Shown piece after piece: positions 6,099-11,505 of a DNA stretch of 11,505 nt (position 1 is the stretch's first letter; the number at the start of each line of letters is the position of its first letter). The notes under the pieces are model-generated. The model saw nothing but the letters and a program-made list of their open reading frames with translations, searched no databases and was not told where the DNA came from. The stretch spans positions 7,592-19,096 of the forward strand of contig PMAL01000149.1 of assembly GCA_003152555.1 (NCBI GenBank), given 5' to 3'. The translations under genes and the position numbers were made by a program. This DNA comes from Acidimicrobiaceae bacterium (GTDB taxonomy: Bacteria > Actinomycetota > Acidimicrobiia > Acidimicrobiales > RAAP-2).

Positions 6099-7280
6099 CT
6101 ACTCCGTCTCGATCTCTTCGCGACTGATGCCCAGAAAGTAAAGCACGGCGTCAAGGTAGGGCACCGAGAGAGCCACGTTGGCGTGCTCCTGCACCGCTGG
6201 CTTGGCGTTAAAGGCAATGCCCAACCCCGCGAGCGAGAGCATGTCGATGTCGTTGGCACCGTCGCCGACCGCCACCGTCTGTTCCAATGGCACACCGACC
6301 TCGCGGGCAAAGCGCTCAAGTGCCCGGGCCTTGCCGGCACGGTCAATGACCTCAGCGCACAGACGCCCGGTCAGTTTGCCATCCACGATCTCCAGACAGT
6401 TCGCTTCTAAATAGTGCACGTCGAGTTCGGCCATCAGTGGCCCCAGTACTTCAACGAATCCTCCCGAGACAACGGCCGGCACGTACCCGAGGCGTTGCAG
6501 GGTGCGAAGCAGCGTTTTCGCACCCGGCGTGAGTCGGAGTCTGGCCCGCACGTCGTCGAGCGCACTGGCGGGCATTCCTTCTAAGAGCGCGACCCGGCGA
6601 CGCAGTGACTCGGCGAAGTCAATCTCTCCGTTCATGGCCGCTTCGGTGATCGCCGACACCTCGTCGGCGCAGCCGCACGCGTCGCCGAGCAGATCGATTA
6701 CCTCGTCTTGGAGCAGCGTCGAGTCGGCGTCCATCACGACCAAGTGCTTGGCCCGTCGGTGCAGACCCGCGCGCTGCACCGCGAGATCAAGTCCGCACAG
6801 TTTGGCGACTGCGGTTACTCCTTCGCGCAGCGCGACGTGATCCGAACCCAACACCACCAATTCGTAACAGTCAACCGGATAGCTCGCGAGATGGACAATC
6901 CGCTCACACGTTGAGCCACTCGCGGCAATCGCTCGAAAGACTTTCTCCAACTGTTCCGCACTGATGTTGGGAGCGAGCAACGTCACCAACAGGCGTCGCC
7001 CTTCGCCCGATTCGACCGGCAGCACGGTCTCCACGGTCGCCGTGATCCCGCGCGCCACGATGTCACGTTGCGCGAGGGCGGCCCTGATTACCTCTGGTCC
7101 AATATCACTGCCCACTGTGAGTTCGGCACAGAGCACCAGGGCACCGCGGATCGTGATCTGGGCCACGTCAGTGATGTGGCCTCCCTGACTGGCCAGCCCA
7201 CCCAACGCTGCGAAGAGTTCCGCGCCCACCCCCACGCGGTCCGGTCCGCTTACGGTGACGAGATACGTCGTTCTTTCCAT
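6099..7280 (-). CDS. serB: Phosphoserine phosphatase with tandem N-terminal ACT domains
   Basis: SerB hydrolyses L-phosphoserine to serine, the last step of the phosphorylated serine pathway. The 393-residue protein has two ACT-like regulatory domains (about 4-85 and 96-170; the first begins YLVTVSGPDRVGVGAELF) and then a HAD phosphatase core. Catalytic motifs: DADST (D184 nucleophile, D186 general acid/base), VSGGF (S272), GKA (K317) and VGDGANDIDML (D340, D344). DEVIDLLGDACGC and NGEIDFAESLRRRVALLEG are the SerB-specific cap segments. The architecture and length resemble mycobacterial SerB2, whose ACT domains bind amino acids, so feedback control by serine is plausible. ATG 7280 has no Shine-Dalgarno, but TACGCT lies exactly 6 nt upstream. 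The neighbouring acyltransferase is separated by a hairpin, so serB probably has its own promoter. Confidence 0.95.
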   Translation of the reverse strand: MERTTYLVTVSGPDRVGVGAELFAALGGLASQGGHITDVAQITIRGALVLCAELTVGSDIGPEVIRAALAQRDIVARGITATVETVLPVESGEGRRLLVTLLAPNISAEQLEKVFRAIAASGSTCERIVHLASYPVDCYELVVLGSDHVALREGVTAVAKLCGLDLAVQRAGLHRRAKHLVVMDADSTLLQDEVIDLLGDACGCADEVSAITEAAMNGEIDFAESLRRRVALLEGMPASALDDVRARLRLTPGAKTLLRTLQRLGYVPAVVSGGFVEVLGPLMAELDVHYLEANCLEIVDGKLTGRLCAEVIDRAGKARALERFAREVGVPLEQTVAVGDGANDIDMLSLAGLGIAFNAKPAVQEHANVALSVPYLDAVLYFLGISREEIETE

Positions 7281-7286
7281 GTCACG

Positions 7287-7292
7287 AGCGTA
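7287..7292 (-). promoter_or_regulatory. Putative -10 element (TACGCT) of serB, leaderless arrangement
   Basis: On the minus strand TACGCT (TANNNT class) is followed by 6 nt and the serB ATG. No ribosome site precedes the ATG, and no clear -35 is present at the usual distance. Confidence 0.5.
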
Positions 7293-7344
7293 CGGCGTCT
7301 AGTTAAGACGTTGTGACCTAGGAGGTGAAGAGCACATTAAATCG

Positions 7345-7386
7345 TGGAGCAGAGAAAACTAGGTGAACTACTTTTCCGCTGCTCCA
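7345..7386 (-). terminator. Long stem-loop over the acyltransferase stop codon, terminator-like
   Basis: TGGAGCAG (7345-7352) pairs perfectly with CTGCTCCA (7379-7386). Inside, GAAAA (7354-7358) pairs with TTTTC (7372-7376), and TAG (7360-7362) with CTA (7368-7370), leaving a 5-nt loop. That makes 16 base pairs with only small internal bulges. It spans the acyltransferase stop codon and lies upstream of serB, as expected for termination on the minus strand. The following minus-strand bases (CGATTTAATG) contain only a weak U-run, so it may instead stabilise the 3' end or attenuate readthrough. Confidence 0.5.
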
Positions 7387-8012
7387 GACTGCCAGCCACC
7401 CTCAACGCTGTAATGTCGCAGTACTTTGGCGGGCACTCCTCCGAGCACCACGTGATCGGGAAACTCACCGCGCACGACTGCGCCCGCAGCCACGGTTGTA
7501 TTGCGACCCAGGACCGTACCGGGAAGGATCACCACGTTCGCACCGAGCCAACTGCCCGATCCAATGCGCACCGCCGCTTCACTCGGTGACTGCCATCCAA
7601 TTGGTTCGTCGGGATTCTCGTACGAGTGATTCTCATCGGTGATGTAGACGTAGGGTCCGGTCTGGATTTCGTCACCCAACACGATTGACCAGTGGCCAAT
7701 GATGTGCGATCCACGTCCGATGATGCACTTCTGGCCAATGGTGACGGTCGGCGTGACCAGCATCTCCTGTTCACCACTGATGCCTGCGGTCAGGCACACG
7801 TTGGGACCGATCAAGGTGCCGTCGCCGATTGACAGGTACCGCTCGTTGTACACGACGCCTTGTGGGGCCATCAACGCTGCGCCCTTGCCGAAGTAATGGA
7901 ATTTACGCGCGTACGGATCGTCGGGCCCGACTGTCGCTACTTCGTTCATGTATCCACGAGTTCGTCGAATGAGCGAACCTAGAAATTGACGAAATCGAAG
8001 ACGTTGACTCAC
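7368..8012 (-). CDS. Left-handed beta-helix (hexapeptide repeat) acyltransferase
   Basis: This is a 214-residue acyltransferase of the LbetaH/maltose-O-acetyltransferase type, expected to form trimers and transfer an acyl (often acetyl) group to a sugar or similar hydroxyl. Imperfect hexapeptide repeats run from about 60 to 195 (LSIGDGTLIGPNVCL, VTIGQKCIIGRGSHI, VRIGSGSWLGANVVILPG, TVLGRNTTVAAGAVV, ending VVLGGVPAKVLRHY). The characteristic DENHSYENPDEPI insertion carries the likely catalytic H129. The donor and acceptor are unknown; cell-surface glycan modification is a fair guess. The start GTG 8012 has TAGCGT exactly 6 nt upstream and no Shine-Dalgarno. ATG codons further in (about residue 22) would remove only the N-terminal helix. 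It follows recA by 76 nt, in a position where recX often lies in related bacteria. Confidence 0.9.
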   Translation of the reverse strand: MSQRLRFRQFLGSLIRRTRGYMNEVATVGPDDPYARKFHYFGKGAALMAPQGVVYNERYLSIGDGTLIGPNVCLTAGISGEQEMLVTPTVTIGQKCIIGRGSHIIGHWSIVLGDEIQTGPYVYITDENHSYENPDEPIGWQSPSEAAVRIGSGSWLGANVVILPGTVLGRNTTVAAGAVVRGEFPDHVVLGGVPAKVLRHYSVEGGWQSGAAEK

Positions 8013-8018
8013 GCCGAC

Positions 8019-8024
8019 ACGCTA
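8019..8024 (-). promoter_or_regulatory. Putative -10 element (TAGCGT) of the acyltransferase gene, leaderless arrangement
   Basis: On the minus strand TAGCGT (TANNNT class) is followed by 6 nt and GTG 8012. This repeats the spacing seen at rmlA, the crotonase gene and serB. No -35 is obvious. It supports GTG 8012 as the start. Confidence 0.45.
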
Positions 8025-8088
8025 GGTCACTGGACACGTAACCATGAATACGTCGTGAAAAGGCTCAACCCGAAAGAGCTGTCTGGTC

Positions 8089-9144
8089 TTAGTCGAGCGA
8101 AATTGGCACGTCGATATCGATCTCGCTCGAGACACCCACCGCGTCGGGCAACAGTTCGTTCGCCATACGTTCGCGAACGCGCCCGTCGATTTCGGCCATC
8201 ATCTGCGGGTTCTCGCGCAGGAACGTCTTCACGTTCTCACGACCTTGTCCCATCTGCTCGCCCTCGTAGGTGAACCACGCGCCAGCTTTCTTCACGAAGC
8301 CCAACTCCACGGCGACGTCGAGCACCGAGCCCTCACGGCTGATGCCCTGTCCGTACATGATGTCGAACTCGGCCTGCTTGAAAGGAGAGGCGCACTTGTT
8401 CTTCACGACCTTGACGCGAGTACGGTTTCCGACAATTTCCGTGCCGTCCTTGATGGATTCGATGCGGCGGATGTCGAGTCGGACCGAGGCGTAGAACTTC
8501 AACGCGCGGCCACCGGGCGTCACTTCGGGCGAGCCGTAAATCACTCCGATCTTTTCACGCAACTGGTTAATGAAGACCGCCAGGGTGTTCGACTTGGAGA
8601 GCCCACCGGTCAACTTGCGCAGGGCCTGGCCCATGAGGCGAGCCTGGAGACCCACGTGGGTGTCACCCATGTCACCTTCGATTTCGGCCCGTGGTGTCAA
8701 AGCCGCAACCGAGTCAATGATGACAACGTCGAGCGCACCGGAACGAATCAGCATGTCGGTGATTTCCAGGGCCTGTTCCCCGGTGTCGGGCTGGCTGATG
8801 AGAAGGTCGTCGACATTGACACCAATAGCGCGCGCGTAGACCGGGTCCATCGCGTGTTCCGCGTCGATGTAGGCACACGTCCCACCATTGCGTTGTGCTT
8901 CGGCGACCACGTGCATGGCCAGCGTCGACTTTCCCGAGGATTCAGGACCGTAGAGCTCGACGATGCGACCTCGCGGCAATCCACCTATGCCGAGCGCCAT
9001 GTCCAGGGCCAGCGCACCGGTAGGGATTGACTCGATATTCATGTGCAGGTTCTCGCCCATGCGCATTATCGAACCCTTGCCAAACTGCTTTTCAATCTGG
9101 CCGAGTGCGGCCTCCAGGGCCTTGGCGCGGTCGTCGTTTGCCAT
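8089..9144 (-). CDS. recA: Recombinase RecA
   Basis: RecA forms ATP-dependent filaments on single-stranded DNA, drives strand exchange and triggers LexA self-cleavage. The protein is 351 residues from ATG 9144, and its numbering coincides with E. coli RecA at key sites: Walker A GPESSGKST (66-74, K72), catalytic E96 in YIDAEHAMD, and Walker B VVIIDSVAAL (D144). The L1 region includes EGDMGDTHVG, and the L2 region includes GVIYGSPEVTPGGRALKF. KNKCASPFKQAEFDI and an acidic C-terminus (SSEIDIDVPISLD) complete it. No intein is present. ATG 9144 is preferred because AAGGAG lies 6 nt upstream and homologues begin close to there. The frame is also open to GTG 9168, which would add eight residues. 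Regulation: LexA box and RecA-NDp-like promoter upstream. recX is not found next to it. Confidence 0.98.
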   Translation of the reverse strand: MANDDRAKALEAALGQIEKQFGKGSIMRMGENLHMNIESIPTGALALDMALGIGGLPRGRIVELYGPESSGKSTLAMHVVAEAQRNGGTCAYIDAEHAMDPVYARAIGVNVDDLLISQPDTGEQALEITDMLIRSGALDVVIIDSVAALTPRAEIEGDMGDTHVGLQARLMGQALRKLTGGLSKSNTLAVFINQLREKIGVIYGSPEVTPGGRALKFYASVRLDIRRIESIKDGTEIVGNRTRVKVVKNKCASPFKQAEFDIMYGQGISREGSVLDVAVELGFVKKAGAWFTYEGEQMGQGRENVKTFLRENPQMMAEIDGRVRERMANELLPDAVGVSSEIDIDVPISLD

Positions 9145-9150
9145 TACTGT

Positions 9151-9156
9151 CTCCTT
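9151..9156 (-). promoter_or_regulatory. recA ribosome binding site
   Basis: AAGGAG on the minus strand ends 6 nt before ATG 9144. It is the strongest Shine-Dalgarno in the window and favours this ATG over the in-frame GTG at 9168. Confidence 0.75.
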
Positions 9157-9174
9157 GTTCTTCGTCACTCGAGC

Positions 9175-9197
9175 ACACTATGTACCTGCAGTGACAT
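9175..9197 (-). promoter_or_regulatory. RecA-NDp (PafBC-type) DNA-damage promoter of recA
   Basis: The LexA-independent damage promoter described in mycobacteria (RecA-NDp, recognised through PafBC) has the form TTGTCRGTG-N8-TANNNT. Here the minus strand reads ATGTCACTG (9189-9197), then exactly 8 nt, then TAGTGT (9175-9180). That is 7 of 9 matches in the upstream element, the exact spacer and a perfect TANNNT. Transcription would start about 6-7 nt downstream, at or near GTG 9168. Confidence 0.65.
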
Positions 9198-9225
9198 CGG
9201 TCGGACTCCACCCACTTTTACGGTA

Positions 9226-9245
9226 CTACGAACAAGTGTTCGTAG
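9226..9245. promoter_or_regulatory. LexA-binding SOS box upstream of recA
   Basis: The core CGAACAAGTGTTCG (9229-9242) fits the Gram-positive/actinobacterial LexA consensus CGAACRNRYGTTCG at every position. The dyad extends outward to 9-bp arms separated by 2 nt (9226-9245). It lies about 85 nt upstream of the recA ATG. A TANNNT hexamer (TACCGT on the minus strand, just downstream) could be the associated -10, although no matching -35 was found. The box lies between the hydrolase stop codon and recA, so recA is its natural target. Confidence 0.88.
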
Positions 9246-9319
9246 CGAGGATTTCCAACCAATATCATTCCGAGACTTCTAGAGGTAATTTACCCGTACT
9301 TTCCTAAGAAAATTCGGGA

Positions 9320-10549
9320 TTAATCAGCGAGTGCCTGGTACACCAGTTGCTGGAGTTCACGGCGCAGGGGATACGTCCCCGTCGGCACCAACTGCGTGTA
9401 AAAACTCACCGTTAAGTCCTCCGCCGGATCAACCCAGAACAGCGTGGACGCGGCACCTCCCCAGTAGAAGGAACCTTCTGAAATGAGGCTGCGATTCTTG
9501 ATTGAGTCGGTGACGACCGCAAAACCAAGACCGAACCCGATACCCGCACTGTCTATATTGCGGTAAAAATCAATAGCGAACTCTTCAAGGTCAACGTCGC
9601 CGGGCAGATGATTCTGCGTCATCAACTCCAGCGTGCGACTTGAGACCAGGCGCACGCCGTCCAGTTCACCCCCACGCAGCAGCATCGACATGAAACGCTG
9701 AAAGTCGTGCGCGGTCGACCACAATCCGCCACCGCCCGATAACAATTTTGGCCTGCGGAGTGCCGCGTTCGCTACCTCGTGCCAGGGATTCACGTCGCCG
9801 AGAAAGTGTAAGTAGAGCATCGCGAGACGCTCCTGCTTGTCTTCGGGGCACCAGAAATCTGTGTCGTGCATGCCGAGCGGATCGAAGATTCGTTCCTTCA
9901 GAAATTCGTCAAGCGACTGGCCACTCCATATCTCAATGAGACGACCCATCACGTCGGTCGCCACCGAATAGTTGAAACAAGTGCCCGGCTCAAATGCCAA
10001 CGGGGCACTGCACCAATCATGCACCGCCTCGGTCAAATTAACGTCCCTGGGCTTACCGAATGCGTATCCCATGTTTCGATACATTTGGTCGACGGGGTGG
10101 TGATTCTGGATTTCATACGTGAGGCCGCTCGTCTGAGTCAGAAGATGCTGCACTCGTACCGGTCCCTGCGCGAGCACCGTCTCGGGCTCGACGGCAGTGC
10201 CCCCGACAAAAACTCGCGGTTCGCGAAGGTTCTCAATCCACTGACCGACATCGTCGTTGAGGTCAAACGCGCCTTCCTCGTAAAGCATCATGGCGGCAAT
10301 CGAAACAATCGGCTTGGTCATTGAATAGATGCGCCAGATCGTGTCATCGGTCACCTCAAGATTCTCTTCGCGGTTCCGAAAACCCGACTTGCCAACCCAC
10401 ACCAATTCGTCACCGCGTGACACGGTCGCGAGCCAACCGGGCAGGCGGCCGTCCGCGACGTAGGCGTCAAAATGAGTCTGGATGCGTTGGAGCCGGGCCG
10501 GGTCGAAACCCATGGACTCAGGATCCACGCGAATCTTCAGTTCCGACAT
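9320..10549 (-). CDS. Serine hydrolase of the beta-lactamase fold (family VIII esterase-like)
   Basis: This is a 409-residue enzyme of the beta-lactamase/transpeptidase-like superfamily. The nucleophile motif SxxK is S76-M-T-K79 in WRIYSMTKP, and the second motif is Y194-S-V. The third motif position, KTG/HTG in true class C beta-lactamases, reads WGG (363-365, FYWGGAASTLFWVDP). SxxK + YSx + WGG is the pattern of family VIII carboxylesterases such as EstB, so ester hydrolysis is more likely than antibiotic resistance. There is no signal peptide, so it acts in the cytosol, another argument against a periplasmic or secreted beta-lactamase. GGAGG (10555-10559) lies 5 nt before ATG 10549. It follows cinA by 42 nt on the same strand and may be co-transcribed with it. 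It sits between cinA and recA. Substrate unknown. Confidence 0.92.
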   Translation of the reverse strand: MSELKIRVDPESMGFDPARLQRIQTHFDAYVADGRLPGWLATVSRGDELVWVGKSGFRNREENLEVTDDTIWRIYSMTKPIVSIAAMMLYEEGAFDLNDDVGQWIENLREPRVFVGGTAVEPETVLAQGPVRVQHLLTQTSGLTYEIQNHHPVDQMYRNMGYAFGKPRDVNLTEAVHDWCSAPLAFEPGTCFNYSVATDVMGRLIEIWSGQSLDEFLKERIFDPLGMHDTDFWCPEDKQERLAMLYLHFLGDVNPWHEVANAALRRPKLLSGGGGLWSTAHDFQRFMSMLLRGGELDGVRLVSSRTLELMTQNHLPGDVDLEEFAIDFYRNIDSAGIGFGLGFAVVTDSIKNRSLISEGSFYWGGAASTLFWVDPAEDLTVSFYTQLVPTGTYPLRRELQQLVYQALAD

Positions 10550-10554
10550 TCCAA

Positions 10555-10559
10555 CCTCC
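10555..10559 (-). promoter_or_regulatory. Ribosome binding site of the serine hydrolase gene
   Basis: GGAGG on the minus strand, 5 nt before ATG 10549, fixes the start. The presence of a strong site here, in a gene likely expressed from an upstream promoter, contrasts with the leaderless-looking genes of the window. Confidence 0.7.
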
Positions 10560-10591
10560 GCTAGATACCTTCGACGTTAAGCGAGAACAGT

Positions 10592-11505
10592 TCAGCCAAG
10601 TGAGTCCAGCGCCCGGCGCAACGCATCGAGCGCACTAATGGCGCTGTAGGAACGCACGCGCGGTCGGTCTCCGGGCAAATGCAACGCAACGTGATCAACT
10701 CGCTCACCAATGGCAACTCCTACGAAGACCGTGCCGGCCGGCTGTCCGTCCTGCTCTTCGGGCCCAGCGACGCCGGTGACGCTTAACCCCACGTCTGACC
10801 CCAACAGTGTGCGTACGCCCGTCGCCATGGCTTCGGCCGCTATCACGCTCACCACTGGTCCGTGCGGCACGCCCAGCACGTCGAACTTCACGTCCGAGGC
10901 GTAGCTCACGACGCCACCGCGAAACCACGTCGACGCGCCAACAACATTGACGAGTCGACTGGCGATGAGTCCGCCGGTGACTGACTCGGCCACGGCCAGC
11001 GTCAATTCGCGACGCACAAGGCGACTCGCGACGGCGTCTTCCATGGTCTCGTCGTCCCTGCCAAAGATGATGTCGCCGAATCGGTTGACGATCATCGCGC
11101 GGACGCGCATCTCTTCATCATCGAGCAGCACGAGCGCGAGTTCTTCATCGTCGCCCTGGGCCGTCAGGCGTACCTTGATGCCCTCAATGCCCGACGCTAA
11201 GAAGGCAATCGTCACGTGGCCCTCTCCCGCCAACGCGTCAAAGCGGTCACTCACTGCCTCGGCCAGCGCCGACTCGCTGGCGCCCCAGGTACGCAGCACG
11301 CGGCTCAAGATCACCGAGGTGGTGCCGGTCGCGCGCACCCGTGCGACCAAGTCCGGGAGGATGGCCCGTTCAAACATGTCGCTCATCTCGTAGGGCACGC
11401 CGGGCACCGCGTAGACAACCTTTTGTCCCACCGGACAAATAAGTCCGGGCGCCGTGCCGCGCGTCTGCATAATGAGCGTCGCGCCACGCGGCACGTCGGC
11501 TTGCA
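10592..11505 (-). CDS. cinA: CinA/PncC family protein: C-terminal about 300 residues; gene runs off the window end
   Basis: CinA combines an N-terminal molybdopterin-binding-like domain with a C-terminal nicotinamide-nucleotide amidase (PncC) that converts NMN to nicotinate mononucleotide in pyridine-nucleotide salvage. The visible part opens in the end of the first domain (QADVPRGATLI, then GTAPGL and VPGVPYEM). It passes through a middle domain with ASESALAEAV, and ends in the amidase domain. There AESVTGGLIASRL holds the expected active-site serine, followed by GASTWFRGGVVSYASDVKFDVLGV, the VTGVAGPEEQDGQPAGTVFVGVA glycine-rich block, and a terminal ALDALRRAL helix. The family usually reads AESCTGG; valine replaces that cysteine. 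About 110 N-terminal residues of a typical 410-420 are missing. cinA lies near recA in many bacteria and was linked to competence, a role not shown here. Confidence 0.94.
   Translation of the reverse strand, partial: QADVPRGATLIMQTRGTAPGLICPVGQKVVYAVPGVPYEMSDMFERAILPDLVARVRATGTTSVILSRVLRTWGASESALAEAVSDRFDALAGEGHVTIAFLASGIEGIKVRLTAQGDDEELALVLLDDEEMRVRAMIVNRFGDIIFGRDDETMEDAVASRLVRRELTLAVAESVTGGLIASRLVNVVGASTWFRGGVVSYASDVKFDVLGVPHGPVVSVIAAEAMATGVRTLLGSDVGLSVTGVAGPEEQDGQPAGTVFVGVAIGERVDHVALHLPGDRPRVRSYSAISALDALRRALDSLG

Noticed and set aside
8060..8085. Possible recA terminator, minus strand GCTC-TTTCGGGTT-GAGC followed by TTTT
   Set aside because: The stem is only 4 bp with a 9-nt loop; too short to support.
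8245..9030. Antisense reading frame of 261 codons opposite recA
   Set aside because: recA is unmistakable on the other strand; the antisense translation has no recognisable domain or ribosome site.
9320..10549. Antibiotic-resistance beta-lactamase
   Set aside because: The third active-site motif is WGG rather than KTG, and there is no signal peptide; the pattern fits family VIII esterases better.
1..11505. CRISPR array, insertion sequence, tRNA, rRNA or phage genes
   Set aside because: No direct-repeat arrays, transposase motifs, cloverleaf or rRNA-like sequence were found on reading both strands; the window is ordinary chromosomal coding DNA.

Overview
The window is a dense stretch of chromosome from an Actinomycetota (actinobacterial) genome of moderate to high GC. 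Evidence: an Actinobacteria/Firmicutes-type LexA box and a RecA-NDp (PafBC)-type promoter in front of recA, a cytochrome P450 paired with a small CxxHxxC ferredoxin, a phosphoserine phosphatase with two N-terminal ACT domains (as in mycobacterial SerB2), frequent GTG starts, and several genes that look leaderless. An uncultured Acidimicrobiia-like lineage is my best guess, but that is inference. No mobile element, CRISPR array, rRNA or tRNA was seen. Twelve protein genes fill almost all of the window, and no gap exceeds about 175 bp.

Layout. (1) 1-2290: a divergent dTDP-sugar pair, rmlB (minus, cut by the window start) and rmlA (plus), followed by a small aminoglycoside-phosphotransferase-fold kinase. 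(2) 2381-4600: a crotonase-family enoyl-CoA hydratase/isomerase (minus) and a proline aminopeptidase (plus), diverging from a gap of only 45 bp. (3) 4607-6012: a two-gene minus-strand operon of a [3Fe-4S]-type ferredoxin and a cytochrome P450, translationally coupled and converging on pepP with 6 bp between stop codons. (4) 6099-8012: serB and a hexapeptide-repeat acyltransferase, both minus, separated by a terminator-like hairpin. (5) 8089-11505: recA, a serine-beta-lactamase-fold hydrolase (family VIII esterase-like) and cinA (minus, cut by the window end). cinA and recA often neighbour each other in Actinobacteria. Here the hydrolase sits between them, and recX is not found next to recA.

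How the genes relate. RmlA and RmlB are the first two steps of dTDP-L-rhamnose or related deoxysugar synthesis. Ferredoxin and P450 form an electron-donor/oxygenase pair whose substrate cannot be read from sequence. RecA is the recombinase and SOS co-protease. CinA's visible C-terminal domain is a nicotinamide-nucleotide amidase. SerB is the last step of serine synthesis. The remainder looks like ordinary housekeeping and lipid or peptide metabolism.

Most notable signals. The first is a recurrent 'TANNNT, exactly 6 nt, then ATG/GTG' arrangement at rmlA, the crotonase gene, serB, the acyltransferase gene and an upstream GTG of recA, which suggests leaderless transcripts. Genes inside operons instead carry GGAG-type ribosome sites. 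The second is a recA control region combining a near-perfect LexA palindrome with a RecA-NDp/PafBC-like promoter. I found no convincing new multi-gene system. All assignments come from reading the sequence, and no database search was run.
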